Assembly: GCA_910591455.2 (NCBI GenBank)
Contig: OU342823.1
Location: 6,560,001 to 6,624,000 of the forward strand
Direction of reading: 5' to 3'
DNA length: 64,000 nt
Source of the DNA: Pholis gunnellus
Lineage: Eukaryota; Chordata; Actinopteri; Perciformes; Pholidae
Of this stretch, positions 25,412-42,480 are shown piece after piece. Numbering within the stretch: the first letter of the stretch is position 1; each line of letters begins with the position of its first letter. The translations under genes and the position numbers were made by a program. Below the pieces are notes generated by a model. That model saw only the letters and a list, made by a program, of their open reading frames with translations. It made no database searches and was not told the DNA's origin.

Positions 25412-28400
25412 TTATATTATATGATATTTATATTGTTATATTGACAAAAATATGATGTCCTGACGTGTTTGTTTCAGTGTTATTTACTGCTTTTTTTCAT
25501 GTTGGAATAAATGTTAAATATTTAACTGCAAAGTAGTAATGCGTGTTTGATACCTTAATTTTGTTTGCATTAAATCATTCTGGGATGTTTGCTGAAATTG
25601 ATTGGATGTGACACAGCCCTACCGAGAACATTTTCCACCAGCCGCCACTAGGACTGACATCACATTTTTTATTTGATTTTCATGTCATTGTATTGTGATG
25701 ATTAAAATTTTGGTAGAGTGTTGTGAATATTACATCGCCTATTGGGGCACTTAGCCCTCGAGACATTAATACAACCCTTGCATAATTTCCTCAGGGGTAC
25801 TCCCACACTACAGACATTACAGTTAATTCTTTGGTTGGTAGGTTACGGGGAAAACGGTCTCATTTTATTCTGCTGGAGGGAAAAGATGAGGATACACTCT
25901 TGATTATGATAAAGAAACAGGATGGGGACCAAGCTACATTCAGCAGACCCCACAGCCGGGGCAAGAAAGGCAAAAAATGAATAACTCAGTCCCATACACA
26001 ACCACCGTAACTCTAACACTTAATATCATCTTGCTGGTAAAACTCAAACGTAGGAGAGAATGTAGAAAAGGTAAATATTAGAGCTTGTCAGTAATGTATT
26101 TTAGTATTGTTGAAATGATCTTTCCTGGATGTTTTAAGACTGTAATTAGCCCGTCTAATTCGGGCCAAATGAAATGCTCATTGTTTACATTCATTATGAC
26201 ATGCTTATGTTCATATTATATTTTAATTTATGGGGAGTGGTGTTGGAAGAAAGCCTGAAGGGATGAGCTGTTGTGACTTTTCTACATTTTGCAAAGGGTT
26301 GGCAACACTGTTTTTTTTTGTTGAATAATTCAAAAAAATTAAAAATTAAGTTTAATCTTGATGGTTTCTCCAATGTCACCTACACAAGCTTTAATCATTT
26401 TTATTTTCCTGAAGCATACTCTAAACTGTGCTCATTCTGCCACATTAGCCGTATCACTAAAAGTAATCCCACAAATCCCCCTTAGCTATTAAAAAAATGA
26501 TACCTATTTCTCTACTTTTTGACTGAAATTGAACAATAGCACATTTTAATCCTCCATCACATCACACTACATTAGCATTTTTATCCCAAAATGCCATTCG
26601 TTTGACTGCATTGGCTGACTAACTGTGTTGGCAGCATCACCCAGGGGTAATTGTTTGAAAACTTTACCTCAATTCCCAGAAGTTATGTTATTCTATGCCA
26701 GCAAACTCTACAATCGTGTTTACTCTTGTAATGACTTTCATAGCAAAAGGGGACAAGGGAGGAAAAATACCCAATAAAAAAACATTAATCTGAGCAGATT
26801 GAAAAAGGAGTCATATTTAGCTGGGCTGGCTATGCTGTAGCTATAAGAAAATGACGAATATCAAAAAAGTGGATTTAGCACATACAGCACTGAACCTATA
26901 TATATTCTTTACTGCTTCAGTATTATTTTACATTAAAAAGAGCCTAGTGCAGCTTAAACTAAAACGTTACAGTCAATTTGATTTATCACAATACAAAGTA
27001 CATCTCAAAATATGCTGATCAATCCGCTTTAGAATAAGCAGAGTGATTTATAGACAGTATAAGCTAGCCAACTTTGCACACAGCTAAACCAATTATCCTC
27101 TCTTGATTGTACAATATTGAGAAAATTTAAACTAGCACAAAAAAAAAAAAAGTGTGGGATGATTCATTACCCAAATGTCCATTTATTTAATGTTGCAAGA
27201 GATGCATTAGCTACGGTGCTGCAGGATGAAATACATTTTGAATGTATTGAAACATCAGGGTGCTGAAACTGGTATCGCTAAGCGCAGTGCTCGCACTGCG
27301 AGAAACTGATGTGACAGTTAATTCATATGGCTTTCATATTTAACGCTGGCTCTCATTATGCATTGGATGTGCTGTAGTCGATCGCCTGTGTTCAGCCCTG
27401 TGATATTAACATGTACAAGGAAAGCGGAGGTCAGCTTAACCTGATGTTTTTTCATATTTTTGGGACCAAATTATTTGCACAATACAAACCATTGTTGCTG
27501 TATTGTATTCTCGGTGCTCTCTCTTACCCATCACACACAGACAAAATCCCTGAGGAGTTTGTGATGCATTCTTTCAGTTTCCTCTTCTTTTATCCCTCAT
27601 TTTAATATCCATTATTTCATCTTGGTTTTTAAGCATTCCAGTCTTTTGTTTCCTTTTTAAACGCGTCTCTACAAATCTGTTTCAAGTGCTTTGGGATTGG
27701 ATTTGACCTAATTTGACTTGACTGCTGGATATGTAGCTCTGCAGGCTGCATTTAGCTCAGCAAATTAAAGCGAAACAGTTTATTGGAGGATAACGGCGCG
27801 TAAGGATAAACTCTGTGGTGAAATGACATTCCGTCAGTCACAGAAATGTGTGATTCTCTTTGACAACACCATGGGAACTATCACATCATGATCAAACAGC
27901 TTCAGCAATGATATAAACTATTCCAGGTACATTTTTGCTCATATTTACATCCGACAAGAACAACAAGTAGAGTTTTCAGTTTATTCATTTCACAAGTCTT
28001 TCACTGTATCGTCTGCTGTGCACGGCTGATCCACGGCTTGTGATACCTGTAAGCTGTTTGAAAGAGAAATGATCCTGAGAAGAAGGGGAAAATGGAGAGG
28101 CTGGATCGGGAAGAGTTCTGATAGATTCGTCACACTTTGAAGTAAAATTATTTTGCCGAAAGGCCAAGTTGCCAAGTTGAAGAAGATGCATGCATTCCAC
28201 CAAATCGTGAATCCAAGTCATGGTTCACAACCAACAGCTTATTATCATATTTCTACTGGAGGAAACTGGGAATAGTGAAGCTTTGACTCTCAGTTCATCC
28301 AGGCATACTGACTTGAAAAGCCACTGAGACGCTGCTTCTGTGTATAGTTTGGATATGATGCATGCTTCCAATTACATGCAGAGTTTAGCCATAAATGAAA

Positions 28401-29380
28401 AGCTAGATTTATTGTACTTTACCAAAACTTGCATGCAAGAGAAGTCAAAGAGTGCCGAGGGTCGCAACTTGACTGATGGATTTACACAAATCATTGCAAC
28501 GCTAGATATCTTTTTTTTTTTAAACATTGAAAAAAAAACATGAATCAAATATGATAGTAAAAAAAGTTTCAGTAGAAAAGCTGTGAGGTGCAAGGCCTGT
28601 CTTCAGGGGCTCATGAAGCAGTCTCACGCCCATGCAAAGTTGACGTGATGATTGTGAACATGTCTCAGTACATTTGCCCAAAGTCGCTTTTTTTCTTTTT
28701 ATAATACATCTCGCAAACAGCTACCTTAATTTGTTAGTTCTTTTTTATATTTCAATTATCTTTTTTTTCTAATATTCATTTCCCTTTAGTATTATTTCAA
28801 GTCATTTATTTATTTTGACTTATTTACTTACCATTGCTGGCGTTTGTCCACAGACCAGGTTACCATGATGGCAAAAGTGATTAACATGTTCAAACAATAC
28901 CATCCCCATCTTTTCACACTGCTATGGATTTTGGCATCACTATTATTGATCCCCAGAGGTTATTAAGTAATAATTGTTATGACTCCTGACCTTCCTTTAA
29001 TGTCATTTATAGATCTATCACATATCCTGAACATACTTAGAACATATCAGTTGTTATTGATTTTCCCTTGTACTGTTCAAAAACCTTTCTGTAACAGAAA
29101 GTGGGGGCTACCTAAAATATATTCAAATTCATACTGAAGAGTATATCACCATAAGATGATTTAACAAGAGCTAACTCAATGCATGAAGAGCAACTGAACT
29201 TTGATCTCAGTATTAATAATACATCTTACATATGATCTAAATTGTTCTTGTCAGGTGGGCAAATTGTTAACAATTACGTGTCCAATTCAATTCCATCTTT
29301 GCTATCAGCAACCAGCTCACAAAGTCCCATCTACTTTTGATCTGCTGGAAAGAACCCTGCTGTGCAGAACAATAGCTGCT
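25409..29380. other. Non-coding stretch, about 4 kb
   Basis: AT-rich, with scattered A and T runs (for example T10 at 28511-28520). No gene, RNA or mobile element recognised, and no open frame reaches 80 codons. Confidence 0.55.
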
Positions 29381-30123
29381 TTAACCCTCCTGTTATGTTC
29401 GTTTCTTAGGTACAGCCATGATGTTCGCGGGTCAATATGACCCGGTGCATGTTTAATCATCCAAAAGTTGTCAGAAACCAGAAAATCCTAATAAATATAG
29501 TTTGTACCTCATCACCAACACCCTTACTAACAATTCAATCAGTATTTAGTGGAATGAAGTAATTCACCCGTCCATAGATCATAGTTCAATGAGGGTAACT
29601 CACTCGTTTTAATGAAAAATACATGTTCAAACAATTTAGGTACATTGGAAAAACCTAGATGTAAATTGCATTAGTCTACCATAACATGTATTTTTCTCTA
29701 AATTGTTTTCATGGGGTGATGTAGATAAATGGAGATGAGACACCTCTGCTGTTAAGAAACAGACATTTACAAAAATTAACAAGTGATGAGCACAATGAAC
29801 GAGGTGTGTGTGCGTTTGTAGGGAGGAGTAAGAAATACTTTGTCTCACATTTTCAAAGAAAGAAATGGTCTAAACTTGACCCTTCTGACCCCTTACAGCC
29901 TCCACTTTCACTGCCGGGTCAAATTGACCCAAACATCATCTCTGTAATATAAACCTGCAGGGGGGGGTTGCAAATGCATGATATTTTTTATTTAAATTTT
30001 GTTCACGTTAATTACACTAATTAAGGCAAGCAGAAGAAGTTTCATACAGAAAAAGTACTTTAAAATATTTTTTCTAGATTTTCAAACGGATCAATTTGAC
30101 CCGCAACATAACAGGAGGGTTAA
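29381..30123. mobile_element. piggyBac-type non-autonomous element, apparently complete
   Basis: Both ends lie on TTAA (29381-29384 and 30120-30123), the target site of the piggyBac superfamily. The terminal inverted repeats are perfect over 15 bp: ccctcctgttatgtt after the left TTAA and aacataacaggaggg before the right one. Three GGGTCA/TGACCC hairpin motifs lie inside, two of them near the ends (29428-29444, 29916-29930, 30087-30103). A further inverted pair, aaaaatacatgtt (29615-29627) and aacatgtattttt (29683-29695), lies in the middle. There is no transposase frame, so movement would have needed an enzyme from elsewhere. The intact ends suggest a comparatively young insertion next to the other, decayed elements. 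Confidence 0.85.
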
Positions 30124-30557
30124 AAGGTGGATATGGATTCTGCACTGTAGCTCTAAAATTGTCTGCTCTAAAATGAAGGCTTATTAGTCTTTTGACACTA
30201 TAATGCTCGGCTCAAACAAGTCTGTCATGAACCCGCTCTGTGAAATAAAATGAAAAGAAACTGGAATCCCAGTGTAAACACCAAAGACTTATATAGAGGA
30301 TGCAAGTTTCACATTTAATATCCCTCAGGGAGAAAGGGACGCCTGCTTGTTCTGTGACTCTCACTCTCTGACAGTAAATGTAACATCAATATATGAGAAA
30401 ACTGCAGCAAAGTCAAAAAGTTATTAATATCAGCTGAAACCTTGAGCCCATAAATGCTATTAAATCTACTTAGTACAGTTGCAGCGACAGGGCACATTAG
30501 TATACATTTCTGTAAGTATGCCAGTGTAGTGCATTGACAGGTTTAAGTTAAAAATAG
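30124..30557. other. Short non-coding gap
   Basis: Sequence between two mobile-element copies. Nothing recognised. Confidence 0.5.
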
Positions 30558-30735
30558 GATTTTATTGTCATACACATACACACACGAAATTTGACTTCTG
30601 TATTTAACCCATCCCTAGCTTATCGGGAGCAGTGGGCTACTGAGAAGCGCCCGGGGAGCAGTTAGGGGTTCAGTGTCTTGCTCAGGGACACTTCGGCATA
30701 GGACATGTAGCAGCCGAGGATTTCACTTCAGTGTA
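30558..30735. mobile_element. Teleost dispersed repeat (gcgcccggggagcag type)
   Basis: Blocks in order: ttttattgtcatacacatac, cacgaaatttgacttctg, tatttaacccatccctagc, gcgcccggggagcagtt (30646-30662), ggggttcagtgtcttgctc, cacttcggcataggacatg, gcagccgaggattt. This order matches a very common repeat in fish genomes. I recognise the sequence but cannot place its class, and no ends are visible. Confidence 0.6.
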
Positions 30736-31560
30736 GTGGGAGAACTAAATGTCCAGTCTGTGGAAGGCAAACGTAAAACTCTGTATGACATCAGTATCCT
30801 CTCACGTCCCTACCAGAGGACTACCACTAAATCAGCTTTTAATTTCCCTTGATGAACAACTTAATAACCAAGAATGAATGAAAGTATTAAAAATACTTCA
30901 TCTTTAGGATGCAATGGGACTACAAGATTAGATTTATAAAGTAATGGTTCATTTAATTTCATAACCTTAAATTGAGTTAGTGTGGAAATTGTTCTCAATT
31001 GTGATATTCCCCACCTACTCTCATAGACCGATTTGTACCAAAATAAGGAAGAGGACTTTTAAAGTCATTGTTGTTTTCGCAATACATGACTGACCAATGA
31101 TAGGGATCACACACACACTACATTTCACCAAGAGAAGTAACTTTTGCAACAACTTTTGTCCGCATTGCAAACAAAACACAAAGCACACGGTTGCAGACGA
31201 ACGAGGCTGACACGCTAAAGGCACTTTTCTGCGAAGTAATATTGCAATCTTCTCTTTTTGAACTTCCTGGTGGGACAATACGTATTGGTTCTTCTGTTGA
31301 CAGAGCAGCAGTGGAGCTTAGTGATGGAAGATTTTGTATACCAAGCACAAGTTTGCATATTTTATTACATCATCCCAACTTAAAATCTGATACATTAGCA
31401 TGCTAGATATGTGAAATGCATCGGTTAATGTCTTTGAACGGTTCACACAAAGAGTTTCAGCGCCAATCTACGAGTGCGAGTGTCTGATGTGGGGCCTTTG
31501 TTGGGGAGCTCCATAAAATACCAGTAAGTGGAAGATCAGGACGTAAGTCGTGTAGTGTAC
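30736..31560. other. Non-coding stretch, nothing assigned
   Basis: No repeat or exon recognised. The frames on both strands around 31021-31406 lack motifs. Confidence 0.5.
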
Positions 31561-31690
31561 ACGAGGCATCAGCATAACCAAATGCTTTTGTTGCCTAAAC
31601 CTAACCAAGTCGTTCTGTTGCGTAAGTGAACCTAAACACTCCAAACGTAGGTTGGAAGTTTACTTTGAACAGACACCGTATAGAATGGAG
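31561..31690 (-). mobile_element. Dispersed percomorph-type repeat, copy C (reverse orientation)
   Basis: Contains ttgttgcctaaacctaacca (31589-31608) and, further on, gttggaagtttactttgaac (31651-31670). On the minus strand these read as the ggttaggtttaggcaacaa and aaagtaaacttcc blocks of the family also found at 816-975, 23600-24345 and 59809-60072. Confidence 0.55.

Positions 31691-36752
<5,062 letters not shown>

Positions 36753-36808
<56 letters not shown>
36753..36808. repeat. (CA)n microsatellite, 28 units
   Basis: Perfect CA run, preceded by an interrupted CACATG start (36744-36752). Frames on both strands through it are artefacts. Confidence 0.97.
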
Positions 36809-36812
<4 letters not shown>

Positions 36813-37015
36813 TGAAAGCCACAATGTTTATGGATGATACAATCTTGGTATGATTGAGCCATACGTAAAGTGGAAAGGATTTAGAAAACCTCAATTAGGT
36901 GTGGGTGCAGGGTGAGAAGATTCTGCGGGGAGGATTGCATTTGGCGTGGAGGGCTAATGTCTTTTACAGTGGGTCACACATGTGGGAGAGGGGAAAGCAG
37001 AAAGGCAGGCCCTGA
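36809..37015. other. Short non-coding gap
   Basis: Nothing recognised between the CA run and the TGATTG motif cluster. Confidence 0.5.
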
Positions 37016-37021
37016 TGCCTC

Positions 37022-37108
37022 TGATTGGCCTCAATCATCGTGGGTGATTGGGAGGCAGGATGATGTGGGGCTTGCAGGAGAGTGCCTTGCTCCTTCCTCA
37101 ATCATCGT
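37022..37108. promoter_or_regulatory. Cluster of TGATTG motifs (possible TALE/PBX or CCAAT sites)
   Basis: Four TGATTG cores lie within 87 bases: plus strand at 37022 and 37045, minus strand (as CAATCA) at 37032-37037 and 37099-37104. The last two sit in a perfectly repeated 13-mer, cctcaatcatcgt (37029-37041 and 37096-37108). TGATTG is the core bound by PBX-type homeodomains, and its complement CAATCA resembles part of a CCAAT box. The sequence shows the clustering only; a regulatory role is inference. Confidence 0.25.
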
Positions 37109-39689
37109 TCCCCCGCCTCATATAGATTCATTTATTAGTGGTGGGGACATTCAGTGTACCAAGTACAGTGAGTGGACTTACAGATGCAGGCATACACTAA
37201 ATAGCAATTTAGGGTTGCATTTGGTCCTGTTAGTGCAGCGCAGTGTAAATGCAGTGACCTGTCAATACCGAGAGGAGCAATACAGCTAAAGTGATAAGAA
37301 AGGGAGACTTTACTGTGCACGGCAACCTCAAAACCTGCCTAAAAGTGTCCCACTTTTGTCATTATGTTTAAATTGCTCTGTAATGATTGGCTAATTTTCC
37401 AGAACAAGGTGGCCGCATGACTGATGGAATACACGCAGTACCCAAAATGTTGCTAACAGAGCAGGGCGAGTGCAGACAGTGACCTTGAAATTGTCCAGGG
37501 AGATCCCGCCGGCGAGCAGGACACACAACACACCCAGTCACTCTGCAGCTAATGAGCGGCTGCATTGCTCAGCTTTATCTTCTTAATTAATGATTGGGAC
37601 GTGACTCGTCAGTTCCTCCTGGATATATGCGCGTCAGCTCTGCGGGGATGTTACTGTGAGCAGAAACAGAGACACGAGGGAGCATAATTTAGAAACAAAA
37701 AGCAATTATCAGGTGAGAGGTTGTGAAGTTTGACAATAAAAAGTGACTTGATTACATTTTGTTGTGTTATTACAAAATGTGCATCTTTGTGTTCACTTAA
37801 TTAAAGTTTCTGTGAGGAACTTAGAACTGGATATGAAACAGTCTCAATGTTTAACTGATGCTACAGAAGTAAAAGAGACCAACGAGAAACCTCCTGTGTG
37901 TACAAACAATTAAAATACAATCATTTCTTGTATACAAAATGCCAAAACAGTATATTATATACATACTACGTAGGGAATACTATTGTTGATTTGTATCGGA
38001 TGAGACAGCCTTTAAGAACAAGAAAGTGGACCATAAATAAAAACAGTATAAAAGCAAAATAAGATTTAAAAAATGGCACATTGGAAATAAGTGCTGAATT
38101 GCAGTCCTTAATCTTAGATCACTGAAAAAGTCAACTTTTGTTTTTCCCGTCAACAATACATTAAATGCATGGCTATGATTCTTTCATTTCTTTTATTGGT
38201 ACAATAAACATGTCTGACAGTGAGAGGGCAAGAGAAAGAGTGTAAGTTGATCTACCTGCTGCCATTTTGTGAGGGAACAATATAAAAGAGCCCTACAGTG
38301 CATCAAGTACAGGTCAACTCAATAATCAGTTTTTATTTGAATCGGTTGTTAAAATATACCACTGCCCACAAACTCGTGCAAGGTCCCACTGATTGCAGTT
38401 ACAGTGCGTTAGTGTTATATAGTGTATATATAAATATAACTCAGTGCAAACATTGTGTATAGTTTGGCAGCCCAACTCTCGCAAAGAAAATGTCAGTCAG
38501 CTCACAACCCATGTTGATGATTGACACAGCTGCTGATGTGTTGTCTATACGAACAGACACAGAGTGGAAAATCAATTCAAAACAAGTCATGAGCAGTATT
38601 AATATTATTTCACATGATTTCATTATTTTGGATCGATGTTGGGAGGAAATTGATTGATGCAAAATGCTGTGTGGACGGATAAACATTGATGGCTCTTTCT
38701 TCATTTGTAAACACCGACAGAGATTTCATCATCTTTTGGTTATCTGTAGGGATTCGGTAACACAATCAGAAGTAATCCTATGAAAAATATGATAAAGCAA
38801 AGAGTCTTTTATTTATTTTATACCAGGACTCCTTGTAATATTGTGCTTAAACTGGACCCTTACCACACAGAAATGATGCCCTGTTCAGTTTGTCGTTGGC
38901 TTTATAAAATGTTTATAGTCAGTTTGAGCAAAGCTTAGACTCACCATTGAGTAGTAACACGTTCTATTAGTTACCGAGCTGCAGTTTAATACACATGGCA
39001 CCTTGTACACTGTCTTTTGATTTTCTGAATGCCTGACAGCCAGCTAATCAGAGACGAGATTCTCCTTGGGGGGCAGTTGTCCATGAGTGGAATAAAAAGG
39101 AGAATTCACATATTTGTCGACCAATTTCAGATCCACATGCATGAAGGCGGTGTAACAGTTGCAATGCAGTTAGGCTGCAAAAAAAAAAAAAGGCTACCTT
39201 CCTGCTCATTGTAGCCAAAAGGAAGAATCAAGTTCGCACAATATCATATACCTCTTATGTCAACATGGTTTACACAGACCAAACAGCTGAAGTTTTGCAG
39301 GCTATTGAAGGCTATTTTTTTTTTTTACATTTCCAAAACCTTTGTGAAAATAACTTTGGTTCCCAGTTAATCATCTCCCAGATAGATGTTTATCTTCAAC
39401 CTCAACAAGCCAGTGCATCATCAGAAAGACATCTCTGCAAGGTAATATTCAGCTCAGACATGGTACCACATTATGCAAATGGTCAGAGAGGACATCATCC
39501 GTGTGAGATTCTTCTTCTTTTTTTGTTAAGCAACCTCAGGCGTTGTTTTACAAGGGCTGCAAAGTGAGAACACGTGCCTGTGTCAGCCGTGCTGGTGGAG
39601 TGTGTATCCCTTCTAGCTGTGCATTATCCATTCTGCTGTTGGATTAATGGGGCAATTGATCAACGGCAGACTTGTGTATCCCAGAGAAC
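37109..39689. other. Non-coding stretch, about 2.6 kb
   Basis: No gene recognised. The part 37480-37690 is G+C-richer with a cttaattaatgattg homeodomain-like block at 37582-37596, a look shared by many conserved enhancers but unprovable here. A string resembling the start of miR-9 at about 38732 was considered and rejected. Confidence 0.45.
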
Positions 39690-39990
39690 GGCTGATCACT
39701 CACCTACAGCAGCGCCTGACACGGGAGCACCAATCAGCACCGCAACAGCCAGAATGATTACAGACGCATGGCTGGGCCCAGCAGCAGAGGAGACGCCGCC
39801 GACTCCCTCCTCCTCTGACAGCCTGACATTGATAGGGGAAGGAGCTGCAGCGGGGTAGCACGCGAGAAGCTGAGGAGAGGTCCAACAAGGCGGAAACTAA
39901 CAAGGATGGAAACACAGGTGTAAAGCTCAATCTCAGAGCCGAGGGCACGCTTGCAGGGAGAGAAATGCTCCTCGGTGACGTCAATACAAT
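39690..39990 (-). promoter_or_regulatory. CpG-rich segment with CRE and minus-strand donor (possible promoter and first exon)
   Basis: G+C content is clearly higher than in the flanks and CpGs are frequent (for example around gacgccgccgac and cacgcg) in otherwise CpG-poor DNA. On the minus strand a consensus donor, GTAG|GTGAGT, ends a candidate exon at 39704. About 270 bases upstream on that strand is the perfect cAMP-response palindrome TGACGTCA (39976-39983). One minus-strand reading into the donor is strongly hydrophobic (about 39764-39708) but has no in-frame start codon close by, and the ATG just upstream (39760-39758) runs into a stop after three codons. I therefore call at most a regulatory segment or untranslated exon. 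A plus-strand frame (39574-39858, 94 codons) also crosses it without recognisable motif. Confidence 0.3.
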
Positions 39991-40365
39991 GATGTACACT
40001 TGAATAGGCTTCACAGCTGATCATATCGATTGAGAAAAAGATAGAACTAGTTTGCACCAATGGCTTCTGCTGGGATGGAGCGCGGATACGGGCCGACTGT
40101 TTCCACTTATTGGTATTCGATAGGAACGTACCCAACTATCTCTCGGATTGCAATGAGCTCAATCGCCTACCCCTTGTGGTAAATAACGGAAAACCGATTT
40201 GAAGCTTAGAAAATGTCAACTGGATTTGTGACTTTTGCCTCAAATATCACCAAAGAGCAGTCTCAGATAATGTCTCCCGTGACTATAGCAAAGACTACAG
40301 GTATGTGGAAGTGTAAAGGGATTGAGAGGAAAATATCAAAACGGCGACATTTTCTATGACGCACA
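39991..40365. other. Short non-coding gap
   Basis: Nothing recognised between the CpG-rich segment and an AT-rich palindromic repeat. Confidence 0.5.
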
Positions 40366-40760
40366 TGTCTATAATGCATTATCTGTTTATATCTCGGCAT
40401 ATTTATAGTTCTAAGCACTAATACATAGTCACAATGTATTATACAGCATTTTATCATGACTTATCAGGTCAAGTATCATAATACTTAATCATTTCTGGTC
40501 ACTTACTTACTTATTTGCAAGGATCATATTGTCATTTAGTTCCAAGAGTTGTAATGTATTATCATCTTGATATAATGCATTATAATCCCTGTATTGTGCA
40601 TCACAATGTGGTTATAGGTTACGTTTTCTGTTTTTCTTGCTTTGATTGAATTATATGTTTTTACTTTACTGGCTAGTTAGAGAAACTTGTTATTACATAA
40701 TAGCACTTAATAACAGTTCTTATAATCCATTATAAAAGATTATATGTCCTTGTACTGCAC
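40366..40760. mobile_element. AT-rich repeat with recurring ataatgcattat palindromes (MITE-like)
   Basis: The 12-bp palindrome ataatgcattat occurs at 40371-40382 and 40572-40583, and a variant, tataatccattataa, at 40721-40735. Related pieces (tataatg, cattata, acttaataac) fill the interval. Fish genomes contain abundant non-autonomous elements built from such motifs, and I place this among them. Ends and target duplications are not visible. Confidence 0.4.
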
Positions 40761-42480
40761 TTCCCAGCAATCACTTGTCCACCACCCATAACATATTGTG
40801 CTTTCAGAGCTGACTACTGCTCTGAGACGGAAGACAGAGAGCTGTACCCCTCACAATGCCCTGCTGTAATGCAGTGCTGAGTTCGTTGAGAAATTCAATC
40901 AATGCAGGAAATGATCGCTTGAACCAGTTTATTTTATTCTTCTGTGTATTATACAGTAGCTTTCACACTGAGCACAAAGGAGGCAGGACAGCTGTATGAT
41001 AATGCAATGTAACGGACAGTGAAATGGAAGAAGAGAGTGGCTTCAAGTTGCAAAACCCATAGAACAAGCTTTTTTTCCGGGTTGGGTAGTAGAGGAAAAG
41101 CACTTTATCTTGGATTTCATGGTGGTGATTGAGTTTGTTGCCATGTCCTACTAAATGACAGCAGAGCGGTCTCAAGGACCTCCAAATCCAGACCCGTTTT
41201 TAATGGAGGCTCAACTGACAGTTTTCAGGACTGTACACACAGACAGAGTCGGATGATGTGTGTGGAGGTTTCAAAGGAAATGTACCCAAGAAGAGACCAA
41301 GCAGCAGAGGAGGATGGACCAAAGAATAAAGACCACACCAGAGAGGAACGGGTACATTTCTTCATTTGCTGCAAATATGGGCCATAGAGGCTGGTTAGTG
41401 AATAAACTCACCTTCCAACTAATCAATATTTTTCTATTACCGTGGGAAACATGACTGTACTGCAACGTGAAAGGGGTTGCTCATAATACTGAACCATCAG
41501 AGAATTCTCACCCAACTTTGCAGTTCTGTCCCTGACACGACCAAAGTTGGTGCTAGAGGGGAACCTAGAGCGTCATAGTTTAAAGTGCAGGGCCAGTGAC
41601 CAAGCGTCTGTAAGTTAGGCCTGTTGGATTAATGGATTGACGTTGTGTGGCCAGAAACTACTCTGAATCAATGCTAATGTTACTGGCAGATGTGTAAACG
41701 GGCCACGCATCGTGCATATCGACTTAATACCGTGATGTCAATCGGGTTAACAGCTTGTTTTGAGGTAGAGTATGTCATATATGCTGGTGTGACCATCCCC
41801 CATGGCTATGCTTTTGGAAGACTTCCGGGGAACATTGAAGAACACAGATAGAATTTGAAAAGAAAGCTGGCCAGACGAGAGGACACATAACAGTTGGGAC
41901 CAGCAAGAAATGATGACAAGCCGAAAAAAGAGAAGACATTAAATCGATTGTCGAGGTAATTGGAAGCAGCGGAGTAACAATCAGGAACTTGCAGGGCAGC
42001 TGTAGTCAAAGTAATCCATGGAAGATTCAAATACTGTCATGTGATGTAGCAATAACCTGATTTTGAGAGAGCTATCAACTAATTCCAACAACCTTTGTTG
42101 AAATTACCAAAAGAGTAATATCTGTTCCTAATAATAAGAACAAGATCAGAAGAAACTTTGTTGGAACAAACTGATTTAGGCAGTCTGGGAGAGGAGAGAA
42201 TAAAATGTTCAGGAAGGAAGGAGTGGGGTGTTGAAAGGCGGTTGCCATAAAGAACTCCAAGTATTGATTAGCTGGTTAGGAGGACTGTTAGCTACAGTCT
42301 GAGAATAAACTGATTCGACAGACTGAGATTGAATCCGTACCTGTGCATGTGTAAGAGGAACAGAAAAAGAGGATTAGCATGATGAGCGTTTGAGCCGAGG
42401 ACTGGCTCCCCATGCTCTCTGTAACACTCCTGTGCTGCTCTGCTTCTCATATAGCATAACTCCCCCCCTCCATTACATCC
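40761..42480. other. Non-coding stretch, nothing assigned
   Basis: No gene recognised. A piece near 41630-41720 (aatgctaatgttactggcag region) vaguely recalls dispersed fish sequence but is too short to place. Confidence 0.45.

Noticed and set aside
38732..38750. String resembling the start of miR-9 (tcttttggttatct)
   Set aside because: It has an extra T in the seed region, differs from the mature sequence after the first half, and has no complementary arm nearby to form a precursor hairpin.
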